Below are positions 8,705-16,982 of a DNA stretch of 33,287 bases, piece after piece. The stretch is taken from NCBI GenBank assembly GCA_902521615.1, contig CABYSJ010000013.1:1-33287 (forward strand). Direction: 5' to 3'. This DNA comes from an uncultured Pelagibacteraceae bacterium. Lineage in GTDB: Bacteria > Pseudomonadota > Alphaproteobacteria > Pelagibacterales > Pelagibacteraceae. The notes under the pieces were generated by a model. That model was not told the origin of the DNA. It saw only the letters and a program-made list of their open reading frames with translations, and searched no databases. How positions within the stretch are numbered: position 1 is the first letter of the stretch; each line of letters begins with the position of its first letter. The position numbers and the translations under genes were made by a program.

Positions 8705-10017
8705 GGTTTCGGTTTAAACTCGTGGAAGTTTTGCGTCATTGCTTCTGGGAAAAACATAACACATGCTAATACAATTAACTGAATAACTATAAATGGAGCA
8801 AAACCTCTAAATATATCTGTTAATGAAATATGTGGAGGAGCAACAGATTTTAAATAAAAAGCGGCAGGCCCAAACGGTGGACTTAAAAATGAAACTTGCA
8901 TATTTACACAAAATAATATTCCAAACCAAATTGGATCAAATCCAAGAGCTATAACTATTGGTAAAAATACAGGCATTGCTAACAATACAATTCCAACCCA
9001 ATCCATAAATGCTCCCATAATCAAAAACATAATCTGCATCATGAAGATTAAATACATTGGTTTTAAATCATAAGCCAAAATAGTTTCTGCTACATATTTA
9101 GGACCTCCAGCAAGAGAATAAGCACCTGCTAAAACTGTAGCACCAAAAGTAATAGTTAAAATAGTTCCAGATGCTTTGAAAGTTCTTGTTAATGCATCTT
9201 TAAATAAAAACCACGTAAGTTCTTTTCTCGCAAAAATTATAATTAATGTAGCAACTACACCCATACCAGCTGCTTCGGTAATTCCTGTCATTCCAGAATA
9301 AATTGAACCCAATACAATTATTACAATACCGATCGGTGGTAAAAGACCTGGAAGATATGACATTTTTTCTTTTAAAGTTAAAGCAGGCTCATCACTTAAA
9401 GGTGCCAAATGCGGTTGTAATCTTGTACGAATTAAAATGTATGTAATAATTAAACCTGAAATCATTAAACCAGGAACAATAGCTTCTTGGAATAACATCG
9501 TAATAGAAGTTTCTGTTGTTAATCCATAAATAATTAAAACAATTGAAGGTGGTATCATTGTTCCCAAAGATCCTGATGCACAAATAATACCAATCGACAT
9601 ATCCTGATCGTATTTTAATCTCAACATTTGAGGGAGTGCAATCAAGCCTAATAAAACTATTTCTCCACCAATAATTCCACTCATCGCCGCCATAATTGTT
9701 GCCATGATGGCAGTAACGACTCCTACTCCACCTCTAGTCTTTCTTAACCAAGCATTTAAAGCGTCATAAAGATCTCTTGCGATGTTCGATCGTTCGAGCA
9801 AGGAGGCCATAAAAATAAATAATGGAACCGATAAAAAGGAATAAGTGACAACAAGAGAATAGTATCTTGAAAGTAATATGCCTAATGCATGTTCACCTAT
9901 GTATAAAAATACTAGTACTGCACCCATAAAACCAGATGCAAAACCCATTGGAACACCTATAGATATAAGTAATAATAATCCTACTATAAGTATTATCGAA
10001 AGTGATCCTATATCCAT
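8701..10017 (-). CDS. dctM: TRAP transporter large permease subunit (DctM family)
   Basis: This 438-aa, very hydrophobic protein has about 12 membrane segments and the DctM/TRAP-T layout. It begins with an N-terminal LLLISIGVPMGFASGFMG, then VPLFIFMASLLERSNIARDLYDAL, then the conserved GSLGTMIPPSIVLIIYG motif (near residue 150) and the second repeat's FLSPPFGPAAFYL. DctM is the ion-driven (Na+) permease taking solute from the periplasmic binding protein. The length is normal. It begins 1 bp after dctQ ends and its stop overlaps the next reductase gene by 4 bp. The TRAP system is therefore transcribed in one unit with the sugar-acid enzymes, which suggests the imported solute is their substrate. 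Confidence 0.95.
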   Translation of the reverse strand: MDIGSLSIILIVGLLLLISIGVPMGFASGFMGAVLVFLYIGEHALGILLSRYYSLVVTYSFLSVPLFIFMASLLERSNIARDLYDALNAWLRKTRGGVGVVTAIMATIMAAMSGIIGGEIVLLGLIALPQMLRLKYDQDMSIGIICASGSLGTMIPPSIVLIIYGLTTETSITMLFQEAIVPGLMISGLIITYILIRTRLQPHLAPLSDEPALTLKEKMSYLPGLLPPIGIVIIVLGSIYSGMTGITEAAGMGVVATLIIIFARKELTWFLFKDALTRTFKASGTILTITFGATVLAGAYSLAGGPKYVAETILAYDLKPMYLIFMMQIMFLIMGAFMDWVGIVLLAMPVFLPIVIALGFDPIWFGILFCVNMQVSFLSPPFGPAAFYLKSVAPPHISLTDIFRGFAPFIVIQLIVLACVMFFPEAMTQNFHEFKPKP

Positions 10018-10018
10018 A

Positions 10019-10588
10019 TTATTTTAATTCTTTAGAAGGGTCGTATTGTTTTTCCTTAGGATTTCTCCAATCAATAATTAAATTATTTACAGATTGAACA
10101 GCAATAAGAAAAACACATAAAAGTGTTAGTGGCTTCATGGTAGCAGGAATTGGTGGATCCCAATAAGTTGCAAATCTCTCCCAATTTATAAATGATCTGT
10201 ATGCATCTTCCATACCCCCATAAATTACAGCTGCTGCGAAAAGAACAATAATTAGAGTGCTGATTAGATCAAAAATTCTCTGTGTTGGTCTACTAACCCA
10301 ATCATACAATAATACTATTCTAATATGGCTTCTTAATCTTGTTGCATATATTCCACCAACCAAATAACAAACACCAGCAAGCCATAAGCACAGTTCATTT
10401 GCCCACAAAGTTGGTTTAAACAATACATATCTCATAAAAATTTCGTACATCATCACAATTACAATTACAGGAATTAAATATTTTATTGTGTGACTTAAAA
10501 ATAAGGAAACTCTATCAATCCAATTAATTGGAAAATCATCTTTACTCGCAACTTTTTGATTTTGTTCTTGTAATTCTTTATCGATCAT
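10019..10588 (-). CDS. dctQ: TRAP transporter small permease subunit (DctQ family)
   Basis: This 189-aa protein has four predicted membrane helices and the DctQ hallmark sequence between helices 2 and 3: MRYVLFKPTLWANELCLWLAG, with the aromatic WANE motif. RLRSHIRIVLLYDWV follows. The N-terminal cytoplasmic segment of about 25 residues is polar. DctQ forms the membrane complex with DctM and helps dock the binding protein. It lies between dctP and dctM. A GC-rich hairpin separates it from the dctP stop codon, which would allow lower expression of the membrane subunits than of the binding protein. Confidence 0.92.
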   Translation of the reverse strand: MIDKELQEQNQKVASKDDFPINWIDRVSLFLSHTIKYLIPVIVIVMMYEIFMRYVLFKPTLWANELCLWLAGVCYLVGGIYATRLRSHIRIVLLYDWVSRPTQRIFDLISTLIIVLFAAAVIYGGMEDAYRSFINWERFATYWDPPIPATMKPLTLLCVFLIAVQSVNNLIIDWRNPKEKQYDPSKELK

Positions 10589-10612
10589 TGCGTAAAAATT
10601 TAGGTAATTCGA

Positions 10613-10630
10613 AGGGCCTTTGCAGGCCCT
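10613..10630 (-). terminator. intra-operon hairpin after dctP
   Basis: There is a perfect 7-bp GC-rich stem, AGGGCCT at 10613-10619 and AGGCCCT at 10624-10630, with a TTGC loop. It lies 14 bp past the dctP stop and before dctQ. No U-tract follows on the minus strand, so it may be a 3' stabiliser or partial attenuator rather than a full terminator. Confidence 0.6.
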
Positions 10631-10644
10631 CCAAAATTTTTTTA

Positions 10645-11661
10645 TTACATGATACCGTTAGCTTTCATATAAGCTTTGTGTATCTCGATAAGTGCCGCAG
10701 CTTCTGGAGACTTAGTCTTCCATTCTTCCCAAGCAGCAAGTGCAGCTTGTCTGAATTTAAGTCTGTCTTCTCTAGACCAGTCATGAAGAGTAACGCCCAT
10801 TTCATTTAAAGCTTTAACAGCTTCTGCGTTTTTTCTCTCAACTAAGCTAGTGATAGTTCTTCCAGCAATTTCAATACCTGCTTTCATTGCACCTTTTTCA
10901 TGAGGCTTTAACTTGTTCCATACTTTTGTGTTACAAGCTAAATGGTCAGCTGGCATAGAGTGGAAACCTGGGTATGTAGCATATTTATTTTGCTCATAGT
11001 GTCCACCTGCATAGTTTGTAGCTAAAGATGAATAGTCAGCACCATCGATTAGACCAGTTTGTAAAGCAGTTGGAACTTCACCAAAGTCCATTACGATTGG
11101 CTTGGCACCTAATGCTGTAAAGATCATACTTTCCATTCCTGGAGGTGATCTAAATTTGAAGTCTTTCAATGAAGCAACATCTGGAATTGGTCTGCTAGAT
11201 ATTAAAGACTCATGTCCTGGTATCCACCAACCAATTAATGTCATTCCATATTTGTTGTAAAGTGCATCAACAGCTTCTTGAGCTCCTGGGAAATTCAAGA
11301 ATTCATATTGTTGATATGGGTTATCGTATCCACCCATTACATCACCTGCGAATTGGAATGCTGCATTTTTACCTGTTTGGTAACCTGCACCAGTCATATC
11401 ACAATCAATAATTCCAGTTTGTGCAGAGTTAAATACCTCAGCAGATTTACCTGTTACTGATGATGAGTAGAACATTTCTACTTTTAAGCTTCCGCCAGAA
11501 AACATTTCGACGTTTTTAGCGAATTGAGCAGCCACTTCACCATTTGGTGAACTAGCTGTAAAGTGTGTTTCAATCTTTAAAGTCTTTGCATTTGCAGAGC
11601 CAAATAAAGCAACTGAAACAATAGCTACAGCTGCTATAGTTTTAGATATAAGTTTAAACAT
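10645..11661 (-). CDS. dctP: TRAP transporter periplasmic solute-binding protein (DctP family)
   Basis: This 338-aa protein starts with a signal peptide (MFKLISKTIAAVAIVSVALF, cleavage likely after SANA at residue 25). It has the DctP/TRAP SBP features: ETHFTASSPNGEVAAQFAKN, an inner FRSPPGMESMIFTALGAKP containing the arginine that binds a solute carboxylate, and VPTALQTGLIDGADYS. It delivers an organic acid, probably a sugar acid given the cluster, to DctQM. The frame is open up to 11700, but the ATG at 11661 is preferred because GAGAGGAAG lies 5 bp before it and the signal peptide begins there. The gene is preceded by 124 bp holding a promoter and an inverted repeat, and is followed by a hairpin. 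Confidence 0.94.
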   Translation of the reverse strand: MFKLISKTIAAVAIVSVALFGSANAKTLKIETHFTASSPNGEVAAQFAKNVEMFSGGSLKVEMFYSSSVTGKSAEVFNSAQTGIIDCDMTGAGYQTGKNAAFQFAGDVMGGYDNPYQQYEFLNFPGAQEAVDALYNKYGMTLIGWWIPGHESLISSRPIPDVASLKDFKFRSPPGMESMIFTALGAKPIVMDFGEVPTALQTGLIDGADYSSLATNYAGGHYEQNKYATYPGFHSMPADHLACNTKVWNKLKPHEKGAMKAGIEIAGRTITSLVERKNAEAVKALNEMGVTLHDWSREDRLKFRQAALAAWEEWKTKSPEAAALIEIHKAYMKANGIM

Positions 11662-11747
11662 TATCTTCCTCTCGTTTATGTTTTTTTGAAAGTTAACCAT
11701 AAATGATTTTTGAGATCAATAATTTCGTTTAACTTTTATATATAGAA

Positions 11748-11773
11748 ATTATATATATTCATTGAACAGACAA
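11748..11773 (-). promoter_or_regulatory. candidate dctP promoter
   Basis: On the minus strand a TATAAT (11753-11748) is preceded by TTGTCT (11773-11768). The spacer is only 14 bp, so the -35 assignment is doubtful. Transcription would start near 11741, leaving a leader of about 80 nt before the dctP ATG. Confidence 0.4.
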
Positions 11774-11784
11774 CTTATAGTTGT
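11770..11784. promoter_or_regulatory. 15-bp inverted repeat, candidate operator upstream of dctP
   Basis: This is a perfect 6-3-6 palindrome, ACAACT-tat-AGTTGT. It lies immediately after the stop codon of the hydroxyacid dehydrogenase gene and overlaps the possible -35 region of the dctP promoter. Its size fits a dimeric repressor such as a GntR- or LacI-type protein, but no such regulator is encoded in the window. Confidence 0.4.
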
Positions 11785-11785
11785 T

Positions 11786-12754
11786 CTAAACTACTTCTGA
11801 AATAAGAGGTTTTTTATTGAAATAACAATAAATATTATTCACTGCCATCATACTCATTGCCAATCTAGTCTCATGAGTCGCGCTACCGATATGAGGTAGA
11901 ACAAAACAGTTATCTAATTTTAAATATCTTTTATCTAAATTTGGTTCATTATTGAAAACATCTAATCCTGCTGCATAAATTTTTTTATTTTCTAATGCAT
12001 CTATCAATGCATCATCATCAATAGTTGATCCTCTTGAAGTATTAATAACTACAGCATACTTTGGTAACAAACTTATTGTTGAAGAATTAAGAATATGTTT
12101 GGTCTCAGCTGTTGCAGGTGTGTGAATACTTAAAAAATCACACTCTGGTAGCATTGTGTTTATATCAGAATAATACTTTGCACCATCTTCCAGATCATCA
12201 GAAAGTTTGTTTCTATTATAATAAATAATCTTCATACCAAATGCCCTAGCAGATTTTGCAGCCATTCTTCCTATACGACCCATTCCAATGATACCTAAGG
12301 TTTTGCCTGTAACAGAATTTCCAACCATAAATTTAGTTAAATCTGGTTTTTGATTTTTCCAATCATCGGCTCTAACTAAATTGTAAGCTTCACCAATTCT
12401 TCTAGATGCAGCTAAAATCAAAAGAATTGTAGTTTCAGCTACCGCCTCATTTAATACATCTGGAGTATTTGTTACTTTAATTTTTTTTTCTTCAGCAGAT
12501 TTAATTGAAATATTATCATAGCCAACACCAACCTGAGCTATAATTTTTAATTTACCATTTAAATTTTTAAAAAAATTTTCACCAATTTTATCAAAACCTG
12601 TTGATATCATTCCATCATAATCATTAATAATTTTAATTAATTCACTTTCTGGAATAGGTTCGTCTTTTGGATTAAGAGTTACTTCAAATTCTTTTTGAAG
12701 TTTTTCTTCTGCTAAATCTGAGATTTTTCTAGAAACTAATATTTTTGGCTTCAT
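11786..12754 (-). CDS. D-isomer-specific 2-hydroxyacid dehydrogenase (glyoxylate/hydroxypyruvate reductase-like)
   Basis: This 322-aa protein has the full set of D-2-hydroxyacid dehydrogenase motifs. These are QVGVGYDNI in the catalytic domain, the NAD(P)-binding GMGRIGRMAAKSARAFG (about 156-172), the catalytic Arg in INTSRGSTIDDDALIDAL, the Glu in GLDVFNNEP and the catalytic His in LPHIGSATHETR. Asn-Arg (YYNRNK) after the second strand suggests NADPH. Such enzymes reduce glyoxylate, hydroxypyruvate or 2-ketogluconate-like keto acids. It starts 1 bp after the IlvD/Edd dehydratase ends, so the pair is coupled, suggesting reduction or oxidation of a product of sugar-acid cleavage. Specific substrate unknown. 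Confidence 0.92.
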   Translation of the reverse strand: MKPKILVSRKISDLAEEKLQKEFEVTLNPKDEPIPESELIKIINDYDGMISTGFDKIGENFFKNLNGKLKIIAQVGVGYDNISIKSAEEKKIKVTNTPDVLNEAVAETTILLILAASRRIGEAYNLVRADDWKNQKPDLTKFMVGNSVTGKTLGIIGMGRIGRMAAKSARAFGMKIIYYNRNKLSDDLEDGAKYYSDINTMLPECDFLSIHTPATAETKHILNSSTISLLPKYAVVINTSRGSTIDDDALIDALENKKIYAAGLDVFNNEPNLDKRYLKLDNCFVLPHIGSATHETRLAMSMMAVNNIYCYFNKKPLISEVV

Positions 12755-12755
12755 A

Positions 12756-14540
12756 TTAGTGAGAATCTCTTGGTAAACCTTTGGTATGTGATACGTCTAA
12801 ATATTTACCTCGAGAATTAATACATGCACCATCATCCAATTGACCAACAGTATTTCTAAATATTTCCTGCCAAGGAGTTTGATTATTTGGTTTAAATACT
12901 TTTTTATTTTTTCTTCTTTTTTTAAATTCAGCTTGAGAAATTAATAAATCAACTCTTCTCTTATTTAAGTCTATTTTTATTTTATCGTAAGTTTTAACAA
13001 TTCCAAGATCTCCACCTACTGCAGACTCTGGCGAAACATGAAGTATTGATGGGCTCTCTGATGTTCCGCTTTGTCTTCCATCACCCAAAGTTGGTAAATG
13101 TCTTATTCCTTTTTTCAATAATCTGTCTGGTGGTTGCATGTTAACTACTTCGGCTGAACCAGGATAACCAACAGGTCCGCAACCTCTAATAATTAATAAA
13201 GAGTTTTCATCTATTTTTAACTTCTTATCATTAAGTCTTTTATGATAATCCTCAGGACCATCAAAAACTATAGCTTTACATTCAAAAACATTTGGGTGTT
13301 TAGGGTTTGATAAATATTGATCTCTAAATTCTTTACTGATTACAGATGTTTTCATGATAGCGGATGAGAAAAAGTTACTTTTCATAACTAAAAAACCAGC
13401 TTTTTCAGTCAGTGCATTCTTAAATGTTTTAATTACTTTGTTATCTACATCAACTTTCTTTCTTAAATTCTCTTTTACAGTTTTTCCTGTAACAGTCTTA
13501 ATGTTTGTATGAATTTTTTTGTTTTTAATTAACTCCTTCATTACAGCAGGTATTGCTCCAGCTCTGTGAAAACTTTCCATTAAGTATTCTCCTGCAGGTT
13601 GGCAATTTACTAATAAAGGAATGTTGTGCCCAAGTTTTTGCCAATCAGAAAGATCAAATTTAATTCCCATATGTTTTGCAATAGCACTTAAATGAGCTGT
13701 ACAGTTACTCGATCCACCAATAGCACTTGCAACTACGACTGCGTTTTCAAAAGCTTTACGTGTCATAATTTTTGATGGGGTTAAATCTTCATGAACCATT
13801 CCAACGATCCTTTTTCCTGTTTCGTAAGAAATTTGTTCTCTTTCTCTGTAAGGAGCTGGAATAACTGCACCTCCTGGTAAAGACATCCCTAATGCTTCAG
13901 CAACAGAGTTCATTGAAGAAGCTGTTCCCATTGTATTACAATGTCCAGCACTTGGTGCAGAAGATGCGACCATATCCATAAATTCTTCGTATTTAATTTC
14001 TCCTTTAGCTAACATTTTTCTTGCTTCCCAAACTACCATTCCTGACCCAGCTAATTTTCCTTTATAAACTCCATCTAACATTGGACCGCCTGATAAAACT
14101 ATTGCAGGAATGTTTACTGTAGCAGCTGCCATTAAAGCTGCCGGAGTAGTTTTATCACATCCTGTTGTTAAGATAACTCCATCAATTGGGTATCCATACA
14201 AAACTTCAACTAGTGACAAATAAGAAAGATTTCTATCCAACATTGCTGTCGGTCTTTTTCCGGTTTCTTGAATTGGGTGAGTAGGAAATTCCATTGGTAT
14301 GCCACCTGCTCTTCTAATTCCATCTTTTATTCTTTTACTCAAAGACATGAAATGTCTATTGCATGGAGATAAATCACTGCCAGATTGCGCTATTCCTATA
14401 ATTGGATTACCAGATTGTAACTCTTTTCTTGTAAGACCATAATTTAAATACCTTTCTAGGTATAAAGCCGTCATGTCAGGGTTTTTTGGATTATTGAACC
14501 ACTGCTGACTTCTGAAACTCTTTTTTCTTTTTTTAGGCAT
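12756..14540 (-). CDS. IlvD/Edd-family sugar-acid dehydratase (arabinonate/xylonate dehydratase type)
   Basis: This 594-aa protein belongs to the IlvD/Edd family. The three [2Fe-2S]-cluster cysteines stand at Cys60 (SPCN), Cys128 (TTGCDKTT) and Cys201 (GHCNTMGT). The catalytic-serine motif GDGRQSGTSES is at about 486-496. Length and cysteine spacing match the pentonate dehydratase branch (L-arabinonate, D-xylonate) better than housekeeping dihydroxy-acid dehydratase, and the N-terminal FRSQQWFNNP also fits that branch. The reaction is dehydration of an aldonic acid to a 2-keto-3-deoxy acid. The motif has Glu where SGTSG is more usual, a mild oddity. It is the first gene of the minus-strand run, divergent from the UxaA-type gene with 46 bp between start codons. 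Confidence 0.93.
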   Translation of the reverse strand: MPKKRKKSFRSQQWFNNPKNPDMTALYLERYLNYGLTRKELQSGNPIIGIAQSGSDLSPCNRHFMSLSKRIKDGIRRAGGIPMEFPTHPIQETGKRPTAMLDRNLSYLSLVEVLYGYPIDGVILTTGCDKTTPAALMAAATVNIPAIVLSGGPMLDGVYKGKLAGSGMVVWEARKMLAKGEIKYEEFMDMVASSAPSAGHCNTMGTASSMNSVAEALGMSLPGGAVIPAPYREREQISYETGKRIVGMVHEDLTPSKIMTRKAFENAVVVASAIGGSSNCTAHLSAIAKHMGIKFDLSDWQKLGHNIPLLVNCQPAGEYLMESFHRAGAIPAVMKELIKNKKIHTNIKTVTGKTVKENLRKKVDVDNKVIKTFKNALTEKAGFLVMKSNFFSSAIMKTSVISKEFRDQYLSNPKHPNVFECKAIVFDGPEDYHKRLNDKKLKIDENSLLIIRGCGPVGYPGSAEVVNMQPPDRLLKKGIRHLPTLGDGRQSGTSESPSILHVSPESAVGGDLGIVKTYDKIKIDLNKRRVDLLISQAEFKKRRKNKKVFKPNNQTPWQEIFRNTVGQLDDGACINSRGKYLDVSHTKGLPRDSH

Positions 14541-14574
14541 AATTTAAATAATGGTTTGTTTAAGTTATTGGTTA

Positions 14575-14580
14575 TATAAT
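14575..14580 (+). promoter_or_regulatory. candidate -10 element for the UxaA-type gene
   Basis: A perfect TATAAT ends 6 bp before the preferred ATG (14587), and no Shine-Dalgarno is visible. Transcription would begin at or next to the ATG, giving a leaderless mRNA. No convincing -35 box at 16-18 bp spacing was found. Confidence 0.4.
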
Positions 14581-14586
14581 AATTTT

Positions 14587-16092
14587 ATGAATAATCTAAT
14601 AGTTTTAAACAAGAATGACAATGTGGGCGTTAGCCAATTTATTATTCCTGAAAAAACTAAAATTGAAGGTCATGAGATCAGCACTATTGATCCAATCCCT
14701 TTTGGACACAAAGTTTGTTTAAAAACTATTAAAAAAGGTGATCCAATCATAAAATATGATCAAATTATTGGATTTGCTTTAGATGATATTAAACCAGGAC
14801 AACATGTTCATTCTCATAATTTAGAATTTAGAGAATTTAAAAGAGATTTTAAAGTTACAGATAAAAAGCATATTGTTGATGAGAAAGCAGACACCTTCTT
14901 TAATGGAATTTTAAGAGATAATGGACAGGTTGCTACCAGAAATTACATTGGAATTGTAAGTACTGTAAATTGCTCAGCTACTGTCACTAAAATGATAGTT
15001 GAGAGGATTAAATATTCTGACATTTTAAAAGATTACCCAAATATTGATGGCATAGTTCCAATTACTCACTCAACAGGATGTGGAATGAATACTGAAAGTG
15101 AAGGAATGCAAATTTTCCAAAGAACTATAGATGGGTTTAAAAATCATCCCAATTTTTCTCATGTTTTTGTTATAGGTTTAGGATGCGAATGTGCTCAAGT
15201 CAGTTTGTTTGATGAATCATTAAAAAAACATAACCGAATTCATTTTCTAACAATCCAAGATGAAGGTGGAACTAAAAAAATAGTCGAAAAAGTATTATCT
15301 CAAATTAAAAATTTGCTTTCAGAAGCTAATAATGTTCAAAGAACTTCACAACCAGTAAGTCATTTAACTTTAGCTCTTCAATGTGGTGGTTCAGACGGAT
15401 ATTCAGGAATAACAGCAAATCCTGCACTAGGTGTTGCAGCAGATCTCTTGGTTAAAAAAGGTGGAAGTTCAATTTTATCTGAAACTCCAGAGATTTATGG
15501 AGCTGAACATTTATTAATTAATAGAGCAAGCTCACAAGAGACTGCTGATAAACTTATTAAAAGAATTGAATGGTGGAAACATTATACTTCAATTAATAAT
15601 AGTTCTATGGACAACAATCCTGCGCCAGGAAATAAAAAAGGTGGTCTAACAACCATATTAGAAAAATCCCTAGGTGCTGTTGCAAAAGGAGGAAACTCAA
15701 TCCTTCAAGATGTATTGCATTATGCTGAACCTTTAAAAAATAAAGGTTTTAATTTTATGGATTCTCCTGGTTATGATCCTGTATCTGTAACAGGTCAAGT
15801 TGCATCAGGTGCTAATGTTATTTGTTTTACAACAGGACGTGGATCTTGCTTTGGCTGTAAGCCAGTTCCAAGTTTAAAACTTTCAACAAACTCAGCGATG
15901 TTTGAAAGAATGTCAGAAGATATGGATATTAATTGTGGTACAATTGCTGAAGGAAAAGAAAAAGTTGAAGAAGTTGGTCAAAAAATATTTGAATTAGTTG
16001 TAAATACTGCCTCAGGGAATAAATCAAAAAGTGAAATCAACGGCTACGGTGACGAGGAGTTTAATCCTTGGCAAGTTGGCGTTGTAATGTAA
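14587..16092 (+). CDS. UxaA/GarD-family altronate- or galactarate-type dehydratase
   Basis: This 501-aa protein joins an N-terminal SAF domain (about 1-85, with FGHKVCLKTIKKGDPIIKYD) to the UxaA catalytic domain. Diagnostic motifs are NYIGIVSTVNCSATV, THSTGCGMN, GLGCECAQV, LQCGGSDGYSGITANPALG and CFTTGRGSCFGCKPVPSLK. The enzymes are iron-dependent dehydratases of altronate or galactarate giving keto-deoxy acids. The frame is open upstream to 14551, but the 12 extra residues are not SAF-like and overlie the promoter region, so ATG 14587 is chosen. It heads a plus-strand operon with the DMT permease (12 bp later) and the second HIBDH-like gene. The specific acid is unknown; hexuronate or aldarate is likely by family. 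Confidence 0.92.
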   Translation: MNNLIVLNKNDNVGVSQFIIPEKTKIEGHEISTIDPIPFGHKVCLKTIKKGDPIIKYDQIIGFALDDIKPGQHVHSHNLEFREFKRDFKVTDKKHIVDEKADTFFNGILRDNGQVATRNYIGIVSTVNCSATVTKMIVERIKYSDILKDYPNIDGIVPITHSTGCGMNTESEGMQIFQRTIDGFKNHPNFSHVFVIGLGCECAQVSLFDESLKKHNRIHFLTIQDEGGTKKIVEKVLSQIKNLLSEANNVQRTSQPVSHLTLALQCGGSDGYSGITANPALGVAADLLVKKGGSSILSETPEIYGAEHLLINRASSQETADKLIKRIEWWKHYTSINNSSMDNNPAPGNKKGGLTTILEKSLGAVAKGGNSILQDVLHYAEPLKNKGFNFMDSPGYDPVSVTGQVASGANVICFTTGRGSCFGCKPVPSLKLSTNSAMFERMSEDMDINCGTIAEGKEKVEEVGQKIFELVVNTASGNKSKSEINGYGDEEFNPWQVGVVM

Positions 16093-16104
16093 TTTATTTT
16101 TCCT

Positions 16105-16968
16105 GTGCCTCAACAAACATCCTTAATTAACGTAATTTTATTAGCTGCTGGTGGTTTTTTTATGTTTGTTTGTATGGACTCTACAGCAAAATATCTTGGG
16201 ACAGTAATGCCAGTTACTCAAGCAATTTGGGGCAGATTTTTTTTTCACTTGGTATCTTTAATTATATTTTTTTTAATTTTTAAGCCAAAAGTTAATTTGA
16301 AAAAAAATTTTAAAGTCCAAATAATTAGATCGATATTAATGGTAACTGCCACCTCGTTTATGTTTTATTCTTTGCAGAAATTTGACTTGGTGGATATTTA
16401 TGTTGTTTTCTTTACAGCTCCTCTAATCGTTTCACTACTTTCAGCATACTTCCTAAAAGATATCTTAAGTACAAAAGGTATACTTTTAATGTTGTTGAGC
16501 TTTGGCTCAATTGTTTACTCACTAGGTCCAAGTATGAGAATATTTAGTTTAGATTTAATATTCCCTATTGTTCCTCCAATTTGCTGGGCTCTTTATCAAT
16601 TTTTTACCAAAGTTGTATCGGGCGATAACGATCCATTTGCTGCTATATTTTATACTTCAATTTTAGGTGCAATAATTTTTAGTATTTTTATATTTTTTAA
16701 TTGGGTGCCATTAGAGAAGAATATCTTTTGGCTTTATTTGGTAATTCTAGGTGTAGCAGGTTTTGTAAGTCATTCTTTAATTATATATGCAATACAACTT
16801 TCTAACTTGTCATTTGTAACTAATTTTCAATATTCTCAATTAGTTTGGTCTACAATTATTAATTTCTTAATTTTCGGCGTACCTTTTGATTATAATAAAA
16901 TTGTTGGGGTGATAGGAATTATTGTTTTTGGTATTATGTTCATAAGAACAGAAGGTAAAAAAAGTTAA
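16105..16968 (+). CDS. EamA/DMT-superfamily permease
   Basis: This 287-aa protein has about ten hydrophobic segments in two five-helix repeats, as in the drug/metabolite transporter (EamA) superfamily. The first repeat has DSTAKYLGTVMPVTQAIWGRF and the second PICWALYQFFTKVV. The start is GTG at 16105; a later ATG would remove the first helix, so GTG is preferred. DMT members export or import metabolites such as amino acids and sugar acids; direction and solute cannot be told. Its position between the UxaA-type dehydratase and a hydroxyacid dehydrogenase suggests movement of a related carboxylate or overflow product, which is inference. Confidence 0.85.
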   Translation: MPQQTSLINVILLAAGGFFMFVCMDSTAKYLGTVMPVTQAIWGRFFFHLVSLIIFFLIFKPKVNLKKNFKVQIIRSILMVTATSFMFYSLQKFDLVDIYVVFFTAPLIVSLLSAYFLKDILSTKGILLMLLSFGSIVYSLGPSMRIFSLDLIFPIVPPICWALYQFFTKVVSGDNDPFAAIFYTSILGAIIFSIFIFFNWVPLEKNIFWLYLVILGVAGFVSHSLIIYAIQLSNLSFVTNFQYSQLVWSTIINFLIFGVPFDYNKIVGVIGIIVFGIMFIRTEGKKS

Positions 16969-16982
16969 ATAGTGAGGTTTGA

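Noticed and set aside
11662..11700. Longer dctP start at 11700 adding 13 residues
   Set aside because: The ATG at 11661 has a GAGAGGAAG ribosome-binding site at proper distance and begins a normal signal peptide; the extra residues would precede it.
14551..14586. Upstream ATG (14551) for the UxaA-type gene
   Set aside because: The added 12 residues are not SAF-like and overlap the likely -10 element; the SAF domain starts naturally at 14587.
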